NCBI GenBank assembly: GCA_019423725.1 | Contig: JAHZAW010000027.1 | Location: 1-11,987 of the forward strand | Source of the DNA: Clostridiales bacterium | Lineage (GTDB): Bacteria > Bacillota > Clostridia > Lachnospirales > Anaerotignaceae | Direction: 5' to 3' | Length of the DNA: 11,987 nt | Part shown: positions 5,361-11,987 of the stretch, one piece after another | How positions within the stretch are numbered: position 1 is the first letter of the stretch | How the letters are laid out: every line of letters begins with the position of its first letter | The notes under the pieces: model-generated | What the model was told of the DNA's origin: nothing | Databases searched by the model: none | What the model saw: the letters and a program-made list of their open reading frames with translations, nothing else | Translations under genes and position numbers: made by a program

Positions 5361-6176
5361 TTAAGCTTCAGCGAAGTATTTAGCGTCTAACTCAGCTAAG
5401 AAGCCGTCTTCTTCCATCTCTTTAAGGGCTGCATTGATCTTGTCAAGAAGTTCTGTGTTATCCTTTGAAACTGCGATTCCGTAGTATTCAGCATCTTCTG
5501 CGCTGCCAAAGTTTTCGTCAAGAACAACAAGGTCATTTGCTGCTGCATAAGCGTTTGCAACACCTGTATCAAGGATCATGCAGTCAACTTTACCAGCCAT
5601 TAAAGCTGCAAGAGCATCGCCGTATTTCTCGAACTGGCTTACTCTTCCGGGCATCTTTTCAGAAGCCATGATGTCGCCTGTTGTACCAAGCTGTACGCTT
5701 GCTGTGTAGTCGCCATCGATAAGATCCTGATAGCTTGTTATAGGTGAATCCTTAGGAACAAGGATTGACTGAGCTGCTACAAAGTAAGAATCTGAGAAGT
5801 TAACGCTTTCCTTACGTTCATCTGTGATTGTGATGCCTGAAACGCCGACATCAAGTTTACCTGTCTGAACGCCTGTAACGATTGAGTCAAAGTTCATATC
5901 CTGAACTTCAAGAGTCATACCGATTCTTTTGCAGATCTCCTGCATCATATCAACGTCGTAACCGATTATTGTAACTGCGTCATCATCATAGTACTCGAAG
6001 GGAGGGAAGTCAGCACTGCATCCCATAATAAGTGTACCGCCTTCTGTAGTTTCACCTTCTGCTGTTTCGCCATCTGCTGTTTCCTGAGTTGTACCTTCTT
6101 CTGATGTACCTGATGAGCAGGCTGCAACACCAAGAACCATAACAGCGGCCATAGCTACTGCTAAAAATTTCTTCAT
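5361..6176 (-). CDS. Polar amino acid ABC transporter, substrate-binding lipoprotein
   Basis: A 271-aa lipoprotein of the bacterial family 3 solute-binding proteins. The signal peptide ends in VAAC, with Cys20 as the lipidation site, so the mature protein is tethered outside the membrane. A 25-residue acidic linker with repeated GET-type units (residues 24-46) follows. The binding domains contain ADFPPFEYY (55-63), IIGYDVDMMQEI, FDSIVTGVQTGKLDVGVSGIT (with TDERKE; Arg121 is the expected ligand carboxylate contact), LGTTGD (163-168) and an Asp203 segment. The ATG at 6176 has AAGGAGG (6192-6186) 9 bases upstream; the frame stays open 18 codons further up, but these precede the ribosome site. 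It is the first gene of the importer operon. Which amino acid it binds cannot be fixed from sequence alone. Confidence 0.93.
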   Translation of the reverse strand: MKKFLAVAMAAVMVLGVAACSSGTSEEGTTQETADGETAEGETTEGGTLIMGCSADFPPFEYYDDDAVTIIGYDVDMMQEICKRIGMTLEVQDMNFDSIVTGVQTGKLDVGVSGITITDERKESVNFSDSYFVAAQSILVPKDSPITSYQDLIDGDYTASVQLGTTGDIMASEKMPGRVSQFEKYGDALAALMAGKVDCMILDTGVANAYAAANDLVVLDENFGSAEDAEYYGIAVSKDNTELLDKINAALKEMEEDGFLAELDAKYFAEA

Positions 6177-6206
6177 TTTAATATTCCTCCTTAAATTTAT
6201 CTCCAA

Positions 6207-6221
6207 AAAGAGATTCTCTTT
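6207..6221. promoter_or_regulatory. Palindrome in the binding-protein leader
   Basis: AAAGAGATTCTCTTT: a perfect 7-bp inverted repeat around one base, lying at about +8 to +22 of the predicted transcript, between promoter and ribosome binding site. It could be an operator or a small hairpin. No regulator is recognised. Confidence 0.4.
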
Positions 6222-6235
6222 AAAAAACAATACAC

Positions 6236-6264
6236 ATTATAACTCATAATAAATCACAATACAA
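6236..6264 (-). promoter_or_regulatory. Promoter of the binding-protein gene
   Basis: Minus-strand perfect -10 TATAAT (6241-6236), a 17-bp spacer and a weak -35 TTGTAT (6264-6259). The -35 is embedded in the palindrome AATACAAGTATT (6258-6269), a likely regulator site. No terminator lies between the CLC gene stop (6280) and this promoter, so some read-through from upstream is possible. Confidence 0.6.
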
Positions 6265-6269
6265 GTATT
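6258..6269. promoter_or_regulatory. Palindromic operator candidate on the importer -35
   Basis: AATACAAGTATT is a perfect 5-bp inverted repeat with a 2-bp centre, covering the -35 hexamer of the importer promoter. The position suits a repressor of amino acid uptake genes. It does not match the CodY or ArgR consensus as I know them. Confidence 0.4.
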
Positions 6270-6279
6270 TTATGCAACG

Positions 6280-7542
6280 TTATAAGGTTTTTTTGTCTAT
6301 AAATTCAGGTTTATGTTTTGAATATACGATTTTCTGTGCGCTGTATAGTCCATAGTATCCTGAGAGCCTGTAGGATACAGCACATGCAAGTGCATAATAA
6401 ATCACTCCCTTAACTCCAAAGAGCTCAATGCTCAGTATAAGTGATGTCATAGGGCAGTTAGTCACGCCGCAGAAAAGCGCTGCCATTCCGATGCCTGCCC
6501 CCAGAGAAGGTCCAATGCCAAGGAGCCTGCCAGCAACATTTCCGAATGTAGCTCCAACAAACAGCGTCGGCACTATCTCTCCGCCTTTAAATCCGGCTCC
6601 AAGGGTAACAGCCGTAAATATCATCTTTAAAATGAAAGCTTCAGGAGCTGCCTCACCTGCAACAGCTCTGTTTATGACATCCATTCCCGCTCCGTTATAA
6701 TCACGGGTGCCAACGATATATGTAAGTATTATTACCAGGATTCCTCCGACAAAGGCGGCAAGGGTCCTGTTTGGTATTTTATCATACAGGTGATGCACCT
6801 TTTTTAATATGAGGCAGAAGAGCATGCTGACCAAAGCGCATAAAAATCCAAGTACAGCTACCTTAGCCATAAACGTTACACTTAGACCCGGTACAGAATC
6901 CACGATTGTGAAGGCTGTAGGAGCAACAGAAAAAAGTGATGCTATATATGCTCCGGTCAAGGATGCGATTATACAGGGGACTATGGCTGAATAATACATA
7001 ACTCCAACGCTCACAACTTCCATGGCAAAAGCAACAGCCGCAAGCGGCGTTCCAAAAAGTGCGGAAAATCCGGCGCTCATACCGCACATGGTTATTATCC
7101 TCTGATCCTTTTCATCAAGTTTTATTTTACTTCCGATAAATGAAGCGATGCTTCCTCCTATCTGCAGTGCCGCTCCCTCTCGTCCAGATGAACCTCCGAA
7201 AAGATGGGTTATGACTGTACTGACAAATATGAGCGGAGCTGTTTTAATATTCAGCTGGTCATTGGTCCTTACTGCCTCAAGGACATAGTTTGTTCCCTTA
7301 TCCTTTTCCATCCCGGCTACTTTATATAGCTGGACTATGGCAGCGCCTCCGATTGGCAGGAGCCATAAAAGCCAAGGATATTCCGTTCTCAGTTCCGTAG
7401 CCTTTTCCACCGAAAGATGAAAGGCGACTCCGACGACCCCTATCACAGCTCCAGCAGCCACAGCTATTACTATCCATTTCAGGAAGCTCCCGAAAGCTGA
7501 CCCTGCTGATCTTAATACATCGTTTTCATTATCATTATCCAT
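6280..7542 (-). CDS. CLC-family anion transporter, fluoride-clade (CLC-F) features
   Basis: A 420-aa polytopic protein with about 10 or more hydrophobic segments and no cytoplasmic CBS domains. The CLC pore motifs are present: GGSSGREGAALQIGGS (116-131, gating Glu122) and GAGFKGGEIVPTLFVGATFG (315-334). The classical first motif GSGIP is replaced by GTNYV (83-87), and the second glutamate of the EE pair of H+-coupled CLCs is Val176 (AFAMEVVSVG). These changes, THLFGGS before GREG and the C-terminal YRLSGYYGLYSAQK, resemble the CLC-F fluoride/proton antiporters that protect bacteria from fluoride, as I recall them. CLC-F members usually have GREGT; here it is GREGA. Ordinary chloride transport remains possible. 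The start ATG has GAGGGG (7554-7549) 6 bases upstream. No crcB-type fluoride riboswitch is visible upstream. Confidence 0.9.
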   Translation of the reverse strand: MDNDNENDVLRSAGSAFGSFLKWIVIAVAAGAVIGVVGVAFHLSVEKATELRTEYPWLLWLLPIGGAAIVQLYKVAGMEKDKGTNYVLEAVRTNDQLNIKTAPLIFVSTVITHLFGGSSGREGAALQIGGSIASFIGSKIKLDEKDQRIITMCGMSAGFSALFGTPLAAVAFAMEVVSVGVMYYSAIVPCIIASLTGAYIASLFSVAPTAFTIVDSVPGLSVTFMAKVAVLGFLCALVSMLFCLILKKVHHLYDKIPNRTLAAFVGGILVIILTYIVGTRDYNGAGMDVINRAVAGEAAPEAFILKMIFTAVTLGAGFKGGEIVPTLFVGATFGNVAGRLLGIGPSLGAGIGMAALFCGVTNCPMTSLILSIELFGVKGVIYYALACAVSYRLSGYYGLYSAQKIVYSKHKPEFIDKKTL

Positions 7543-7585
7543 AAATATCCCCTCGTAAAAATATTTGTTATCAATTTAAAATGAT

Positions 7586-7591
7586 ATTATA
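7586..7591 (-). promoter_or_regulatory. -10 box of the CLC gene promoter
   Basis: A perfect minus-strand TATAAT (7591-7586), 32 bp upstream of the ribosome binding site of the CLC gene. No convincing -35 lies 16-18 bp upstream (TTTTCT at 7614-7609), and there is no TGn extension, so activator help or a different start is possible. Confidence 0.4.
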
Positions 7592-7610
7592 TCTTCCTGT
7601 AAAATTCAAG

Positions 7611-7702
7611 AAAAAAGTCCTTATTATCCCGAGCCTGAACAAATTTCTGCGTCTTCCAGACGCTGCATCAAATATTTCAAGCAGCCCTGAGATAATAAGG
7701 AC
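7611..7702 (-). terminator. Long structured hairpin with U-tract ending the two-component operon
   Basis: GTCCTTATTATC (7617-7628) and GATAATAAGGAC (7691-7702) form a perfect 12-bp outer stem. On the minus strand TTTTTT follows it directly (7616-7611), so it can terminate the operon whose last gene stops at 7712. Unlike a normal terminator, 62 bases lie inside the stem, and they contain further hairpins: GCGTCT/AGACGC (7649-7654 and 7658-7663) and minus-strand GCTGC/GCAGC. It could instead be a structured RNA element in a transcript that continues into the CLC gene. Confidence 0.65.
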
Positions 7703-7711
7703 CCATACCTA

Positions 7712-8215
7712 TTATTTTATTTTAAAATATCCATAAAGCTCATCTGTTTTCGACGTATCATAGTCACTGAAAAAAACTTTTTTGATCCTATAGCTTCCGC
7801 TGTCAAGCTCACCGTACGTTTCAGCCCAGTATATCCTGAATTCAGCAGGTACTCCGTTTTCTACGATATAGAGCATATCATTCCAGTCGTTGTCATTATA
7901 TATGGCGGTAATGTTTTTCCAGTTTCCACCATCATATTTTTGGATCGAGTATTCCTCTCCAAAGGATATATCATGTCCTGTATTATTTTCTATGCTCATC
8001 GTTGCCCCTCTGGAAGTTATGGTATTTTCCTCTACTTCCACTATGAGTCTGCCATTATTAGGATCTTCCTCCACCGGAGCATACTCATAACCCCAAGTGC
8101 TGAACAGGACCGGTTCACCAACAGCCATCCTTTTCATATCCTCTCTGTAGAGCATATACATAATAAAACACAGCGCAGCGGAAAAAGCTATCAAAAATAT
8201 AGCAGCTTTTTTCAT
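7712..8215 (-). CDS. Membrane-anchored protein with bacterial Ig-like (Big_14-type) domain
   Basis: A 167-aa protein. Residues 4-23 are one hydrophobic segment followed by basic YREDMKRM; no lipobox fits (AALC has Leu before Cys), so it is probably an uncleaved N-terminal anchor with the rest outside. From about 34 it reads VLFSTWGYEYAP, then a beta-rich domain (about 57-167) with GATMSIENNTGHDISFGEEYSIQKYDGGNW and SGSYRIKKVFF. This pattern, an ENNT strand, a YSFGEEY-like turn and a final SGxYRI strand, matches the small bacterial Ig-like domains common in clostridial secreted proteins. It starts 17 bp after the histidine kinase stop with AAAAGGGGG as ribosome site, so it is the last gene of the two-component operon. 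Its function is unknown: an accessory to the sensor or its output are the natural guesses. Confidence 0.75.
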   Translation of the reverse strand: MKKAAIFLIAFSAALCFIMYMLYREDMKRMAVGEPVLFSTWGYEYAPVEEDPNNGRLIVEVEENTITSRGATMSIENNTGHDISFGEEYSIQKYDGGNWKNITAIYNDNDWNDMLYIVENGVPAEFRIYWAETYGELDSGSYRIKKVFFSDYDTSKTDELYGYFKIK

Positions 8216-8232
8216 TTAAGCGCCCCCTTTTG

Positions 8233-10428
8233 TCAATTTTCTACGTACAACGGCATTTTAACAGCTGCCTTGAACACATCTCCATCTGATGTGATCTCCA
8301 GTTTTCCACCCTGGATTTCAGAAAGGCTCTGTGTTATGGACAGTCCAAGGCCCGCTCCCTCCGTCGTTCTTGAGGCGTCTCCTCTTACAAACCTTTCCGT
8401 AAGGCTCTTAAGGTCAACGCTGTCAATTGGCACAACGGAAACATTTTTGACCACAAGGACACCTTCGTTTTCCGTTTTATAAATATCTATGAATACCCTT
8501 GTTTTAGGCATTGCATATTTAAGGGCATTTGAGATCAGGTTTTCCATTATACGCCACATATGCCTTCCGTCAGCATATATGTCCACATCATCTATGGTAT
8601 TTATCTTAAACTCAAGCTCTGAATCCTCTATCCTTTCCTCAAACTCACCCAGTGACTGTTCCACAAGTCCTCGGAGGTTCAACTTATTTTTAGATACGGC
8701 AAGATTTCCGCTGGAGGCCTTGCTGGCTTCCACAAGATCCTCAATGAGCTGTTTAAGACGTTTTGTCTTTTCGTCAAGGATAGCCACATAGTTCTGGGCT
8801 TTTTCGTTGTGCAGGTCTTCTCTCTTGAGCAGATCCACATAGGTTATTATAGATGTAAGCGGGGTCTTAAGGTCATGGGACACATCTGTTTTAAGTTCTG
8901 TTTTCATCTTTTCGCCTTTGACCGCTCTTCCTACCGCCTGTTTAAGACCATTCTGCATATTGGATACATCGATGGCAAAATTTTTAAGGGATGGAGATAT
9001 TTCATCAGGGTCTACCTTTTTATCAAAATTACCCTCTGAAGTTTCTTTGACTGCCACCATGATCTTTTTCATGGATTTAAGCGCCCTGGCCGCAAAGAAC
9101 AGCCCTGAAATATCAAATATGATTATGACCACAACAGGTATGGCCGACTCTGCTTCACATGCTATGAACGTAAGCACACAGTTGATAAATGCATAAAGAA
9201 CAAGGCATATTACTATCCATATCCTGAATGTGGATTCCTTAAAGAAGGATGCCACCCATCTTATGAACGCTCCAAGTATTGTATTTGAAAACAGTCTCTT
9301 TTTCTTTATCTGCCTGGATATACCTGTCACATAGCACATAAATACGACCACATCCACCATGAACAGCAGACATATGAGCCCCTTTATGATGGACACCCAT
9401 TCCAGATTCACAAAATAAATATTCTTTATCAGATTGGCGGCAATAATATACGAGACCACCGCAACGGCTATGAATATTATGGTCCATATATCGTTGAATA
9501 TATAGTCTGTGGCAATGAGTGTTACCTCACTGTTTTTGCTTGTTTTTCCAGCAACGGATATGAGATATATCATTCCCGCAACCATGATGAGGAAACATAC
9601 AGCAGCTGACATGACCGCCCTTGGAGCATTGCTTTTTCTGCTTTCAAAGGCCTGATACTGCTGGGCGAATATTCCGTCTCCAGTTTCCACGTTATCATCT
9701 ACTCCAGCATAAAGCGAGTATCCGCTGTTGAATAGTATCCTGGATACCGAATCCAGATAGTTGTCATAATAGAAGTAATTCAGCAGTTTTCCGTCATCGG
9801 TATAGGTATAATAATACTCCGTGTCGTAGACAGTAGTACCCTTAGTATACTTTCCGTCAAGGAAAGAACTTACATTGAGTTCTGATATGGTCTCCGGAGA
9901 ACAGTTTGATATCTGTTCTCCTGTGACGTTGTTTACCAGACAGTAATAAAAGTCAGTATATCTTTGCCGCTCCTTTGTGGCGTCATCATATTCACAAAGC
10001 TGATCCTGTATGGCCTGATTCCTGTAATTAGGATATCTCTCATCAAAGTAGTTCTGGTCCTCAGGATTTGTAAAGCTTACCTCAAGCGGACCTCCAACGG
10101 CGTTATATATAATGTATTCACCAAGATTATTATCCAGGGCAAAATTATATATGACCTTTTCCTCATTAAGGGCATTGCCGTTTTTGATATTATCCTCATT
10201 TTTAAATACCAGTTTAGTGTTTACTACATCACGCACCAGCTGGCTGTACTGTGAATAAAATGTCTCAGTATCAAAATAACTGCTGTAGCTGAATCCGGAT
10301 TCATACCGCATATCAACAATGTATACAAGGCTCATGCTCATAACCAGCGCCGCGGCCAGAACTATAATGACCGTAGCCACCTTGGTCTTAAAAGAATAGA
10401 GCTTAGAGCTTTTCAATTTTGTAGCCAA
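8233..10428 (-). CDS. Sensor histidine kinase, large multi-pass membrane type
   Basis: A 731-aa kinase. TM1 (about 16-38) is followed by a 230-residue external domain (39-270) rich in Tyr and Asp, then TM segments at about 271-293, 313-334, 346-368, 402-424 and 430-448, a linker (450-500), HisKA with phospho-accepting His518 (DVSHDLKTPLTSI) and the ATPase domain. The N box is MENLISNALKY (628-638); the F/G2 part is ERFVRGDASRTTEGAGLGLSI (678-698). The usual DxGxG of the G1 box is missing and reads VVKNVSVVPIDS, a variant I recall from other Firmicutes kinases. The start is TTG at 10428, with AAAGGTGG (10445-10438) 9 bases upstream; it overlaps the response regulator gene by 26 bp, which implies coupled translation. 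It should phosphorylate that regulator. The signal is unknown; the external domain resembles none I recognise. Confidence 0.92.
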   Translation of the reverse strand: MATKLKSSKLYSFKTKVATVIIVLAAALVMSMSLVYIVDMRYESGFSYSSYFDTETFYSQYSQLVRDVVNTKLVFKNEDNIKNGNALNEEKVIYNFALDNNLGEYIIYNAVGGPLEVSFTNPEDQNYFDERYPNYRNQAIQDQLCEYDDATKERQRYTDFYYCLVNNVTGEQISNCSPETISELNVSSFLDGKYTKGTTVYDTEYYYTYTDDGKLLNYFYYDNYLDSVSRILFNSGYSLYAGVDDNVETGDGIFAQQYQAFESRKSNAPRAVMSAAVCFLIMVAGMIYLISVAGKTSKNSEVTLIATDYIFNDIWTIIFIAVAVVSYIIAANLIKNIYFVNLEWVSIIKGLICLLFMVDVVVFMCYVTGISRQIKKKRLFSNTILGAFIRWVASFFKESTFRIWIVICLVLYAFINCVLTFIACEAESAIPVVVIIIFDISGLFFAARALKSMKKIMVAVKETSEGNFDKKVDPDEISPSLKNFAIDVSNMQNGLKQAVGRAVKGEKMKTELKTDVSHDLKTPLTSIITYVDLLKREDLHNEKAQNYVAILDEKTKRLKQLIEDLVEASKASSGNLAVSKNKLNLRGLVEQSLGEFEERIEDSELEFKINTIDDVDIYADGRHMWRIMENLISNALKYAMPKTRVFIDIYKTENEGVLVVKNVSVVPIDSVDLKSLTERFVRGDASRTTEGAGLGLSITQSLSEIQGGKLEITSDGDVFKAAVKMPLYVEN

Positions 10429-11104
10429 TACCCCACACCACCTTTAAATATCTGGGTTCTTTGGGATTAATCTCAATTTTCTCCCTTATCCTTCTTATAT
10501 GTACAGAAACCGTATTTTCAGGAGCAAATGAAAGCTCATTCCATACCTTTTCATATATCTCATCGATGGAAAATACCTTTCCAGCGTTTTCCATAAGCAG
10601 CTGAAGTATTCCATATTCAGTGGCCGTAAGTTTTACGGGTTCCCCGTTTACCCTTACCTCCTTTGAATCCTTATCAAGTTCAAGTTCGCCTATTTTTATG
10701 ACGCTTCCCTTTTCCGCAATAGAGCCAAAGGATGTATACCTTCTCATATGGGATTTGACCCTGGCTATGAGCTCCAGAGGATTGAAGGGCTTTGTGATGT
10801 AATCATCAGCGCCGAAGTTGAGCCCTATTATTTTATCCGTATCCTCGGATTTTGCCGAAAGCATTATAATGGGTATGTTAAGGGTCTCCCTTATTTTAAC
10901 CACTGCCTTAAGTCCGTCCATCTTTGGCATCATGATATCCATAATAACAAGATGCACATCATTGTTTTCCAGTACCTTAAGGGCCTCTTCACCATCATAG
11001 GCCTTCAAAATGTTATAATCTTCCTGTTTAAGATATATTTCAATCGCGTCAACGATAGATTTTTCATCATCACATACAAGAATGTTATATTTTTTATTGT
11101 CCAT
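10403..11104 (-). CDS. OmpR/PhoB-type response regulator
   Basis: A 233-aa transcription factor. The receiver domain (1-120) has the acidic pair Asp12/Asp13, phospho-acceptor Asp56 (VIMDIMMPKMDG), Ser83 and Lys105 (YITKPFNPLEL). The DNA-binding winged helix (about 137-231) has LTATEYGILQLLMENAGKV, the recognition segment ENTVSVHIRRIREKIE and the C-terminal hairpin YLKVVWGIGYKIEKL. It is closest in style to VanR/RegX3-like regulators of Firmicutes. The ATG at 11104 has GGGGG (11116-11112) 7 bases upstream. It is first in the operon and overlaps the kinase gene by 26 bp. Inverted repeats upstream could be its own binding sites. No target genes can be named beyond probable autoregulation. Confidence 0.95.
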   Translation of the reverse strand: MDNKKYNILVCDDEKSIVDAIEIYLKQEDYNILKAYDGEEALKVLENNDVHLVIMDIMMPKMDGLKAVVKIRETLNIPIIMLSAKSEDTDKIIGLNFGADDYITKPFNPLELIARVKSHMRRYTSFGSIAEKGSVIKIGELELDKDSKEVRVNGEPVKLTATEYGILQLLMENAGKVFSIDEIYEKVWNELSFAPENTVSVHIRRIREKIEINPKEPRYLKVVWGIGYKIEKL

Positions 11105-11302
11105 TGTGCTTCCCCCTATCCAAAAGCTGTAAATAAGATGTAGTCGATAATATATCAGTTTAATAATATAATTTCTTTATTAAGAATCCTAAATTTTTTT
11201 CTTTCGATATTCTTAATTTTAACACATAAATCCCCATTATGGGAATACATATGTAAATTTTACCATATATATGACCAATAATTGTACTAAAAAGTTTTAT
11301 AA
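11105..11302 (-). promoter_or_regulatory. Regulatory region upstream of the two-component operon
   Basis: A very AT-rich gap with several symmetric motifs. TTAAGAAT (11180-11187) and ATTCTTAA (11209-11216) are a perfect 8-bp inverted pair, 21 bp apart. CCCATTATGGG (11233-11243) and TACATATGTA (11246-11255) are perfect palindromes. A weak minus-strand promoter, TTTAGG (11193-11188), 17 bp, TATATT (11170-11165), would place one TTAAGAAT in its spacer and the other just upstream. The exact promoter is uncertain. I see no gene here. Confidence 0.4.
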
Positions 11303-11306
11303 AAAT

Positions 11307-11335
11307 AAAAAAAGAGGCATTCTGCCTCCTTTTTT
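11307..11335. terminator. addA terminator (bidirectional shape)
   Basis: GAGGCA (11314-11319) and TGCCTC (11323-11328) form a 6-bp stem with a 3-base loop. On the minus strand seven T's follow (11313-11307) and then ATTTTTA; on the plus strand CTTTTTT follows. It begins only a few bases beyond the addA stop codon and serves that gene. Confidence 0.88.
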
Positions 11336-11987
11336 ACTGTATTTCCACGGGTATGGCCCTTCCGGACTCCACGGAATATATATAACATTCCTTTACTTTT
11401 AGGCCTGTGACCTTCTCCAGGGCCTTTGAATAAAGCTCCATCTGTATGTCATATCTTTCATGAAATTCTTCTTCAGAATCCTCATTATATCTGTCGGTCT
11501 TGTAGTCTATGAGAACTATCTCACCATTTTCGATAAAATAACAGTCGATACGTCCGTGAAGTATTATATCCCCGTCAATATTCTTATATTTTTCCTGGCT
11601 GTATATCTCGCCAGGTCTTACGGCAACGGTAAAGGCCTCCTCCTTAAATACATCATCTGCCTCAAGTATCCTTTTATACAGGTCAGAAGACGCAAATATC
11701 TGTATTTTCTTGACACTTACGGAATCTGCCTCAGCCTGGGTAAGTATGCCCCTTTCAAGACATCCGGCTATAAGCTCTATTATATCATCATAGGAGTATT
11801 TTTTCCCAAAGTCCATATGCTCAAGGACAGTATGAACGGCCGTTCCCCTTTCAGCGGCAGAAAGGCCTTTTTCACCGGCATAAAAGTCCGGCGCCTTCAC
11901 CGTATGGGAAAGTTTTATACCCCTTATCCTCTTTACATCGGATACGGACACGGTTCCCGGAATTTCCGTCTCTTCGGAGTAAGGGTA
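11334..11987 (-). CDS. addA: AddA, helicase/nuclease subunit, C-terminal nuclease domain (partial)
   Basis: The last 217 residues of a protein that enters from the right edge; its frame is open to position 11987. After IPGTVSVSDVKR, the usual AddA linker to the nuclease domain, come the RecB-family nuclease motifs: RGTAVH (His52 of the visible part), GRIDCYF (Asp147), LIDYKTDRY (Asp161, Lys163) and YDIQMELYSKAL (Gln182). The Asp/Asp/Lys set is the metal-binding catalytic core, and it is intact. AddA with AddB processes double-strand DNA ends into 3' tails for RecA loading and homologous recombination. A typical AddA is about 1,200 aa, so its helicase domains and probably addB lie outside the window. 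It is the last gene of its transcription unit, ending at a strong terminator. Confidence 0.93.
   Translation of the reverse strand, partial: YPYSEETEIPGTVSVSDVKRIRGIKLSHTVKAPDFYAGEKGLSAAERGTAVHTVLEHMDFGKKYSYDDIIELIAGCLERGILTQAEADSVSVKKIQIFASSDLYKRILEADDVFKEEAFTVAVRPGEIYSQEKYKNIDGDIILHGRIDCYFIENGEIVLIDYKTDRYNEDSEEEFHERYDIQMELYSKALEKVTGLKVKECYIYSVESGRAIPVEIQ

Noticed and set aside
7543..7702. A fluoride (crcB-type) riboswitch ahead of the CLC gene
   Set aside because: I looked on the minus strand for the conserved GGnGAUGG and CUGAUGAC blocks and did not find them. The structured element there has a different sequence.
7617..7702. A miniature inverted-repeat transposable element
   Set aside because: The 12-bp terminal inverted repeats are suggestive, but there is no target-site duplication, no second copy in the window, and the U6 tract and position after a gene end fit a terminator or structured RNA better.
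7940..8482. A 180-codon open frame on the plus strand
   Set aside because: It lies antisense across the histidine kinase and Ig-like protein genes, has no ribosome binding site of note, and its translation has no recognisable motif. It is a shadow of the real minus-strand genes.
1..11987. CRISPR array, prophage, insertion sequence or conjugative element
   Set aside because: No regularly spaced direct repeats, transposase, integrase or phage proteins were seen. The only repeated patterns are promoter elements and hairpins.

Overview
The window looks like chromosomal DNA from a low-GC, anaerobic, Gram-positive Clostridia-type bacterium, most likely Lachnospiraceae or a close relative. The genus cannot be told from the sequence. 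The evidence is a 16S rRNA leader containing the CCTTGAAAACTGAACAG block common in Firmicutes, strong AGGAGG-type ribosome binding sites with ATG, GTG and TTG starts, Bacillus/Clostridium-type LexA boxes beside a lexA/yneA-like divergent pair, a DegV protein, an AddA-type (not RecB) nuclease, and AT-rich intergenic DNA with near-consensus sigma-A promoters. I see no transposase, integrase, phage gene or CRISPR array.

Layout. (1) 1-480: the extreme 5' end of a 16S rRNA gene leaving the window to the left on the minus strand, fed by three tandem promoters with AT-rich upstream DNA. (2) 481-1024: two small minus-strand genes, a 47-aa Asn/Lys-rich peptide gene and a YneA-like LysM protein. (3) 1025-1184: a divergent regulatory region with three LexA-box-like sites. 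(4) 1185-3638: plus-strand lexA, a degV/fakB-type fatty-acid-binding protein gene and a chloramphenicol-acetyltransferase-like gene, each with its own promoter candidate and terminator. (5) 3678-6176: a minus-strand polar amino acid ABC importer in the order binding protein, permease, ATPase. (6) 6280-7542: a minus-strand CLC-family anion transporter with fluoride-clade (CLC-F) features. (7) 7611-11104: a minus-strand response regulator, histidine kinase and membrane-anchored Ig-like protein operon, closed by an unusually long structured hairpin followed by a U-tract. (8) 11334-11987: the C-terminal nuclease domain of AddA, running off the right edge.

How the genes work together. lexA and the yneA-like gene form an SOS module: LexA should repress both itself and the divergent division inhibitor, and AddA belongs to the double-strand-break repair machinery that generates the SOS signal. 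The ABC importer is a self-contained operon with an extra internal promoter and hairpins between the binding protein and the membrane components. The two-component operon probably senses an extracytoplasmic or envelope cue through a large external domain plus five further membrane segments; the small anchored protein encoded last may be an accessory or output protein. Most of the window is ordinary core-genome content. The points most worth a second look are the LexA-box geometry, the 47-aa peptide gene, the structured element at 7611-7702 and the CLC-F-like transporter without a recognisable fluoride riboswitch.
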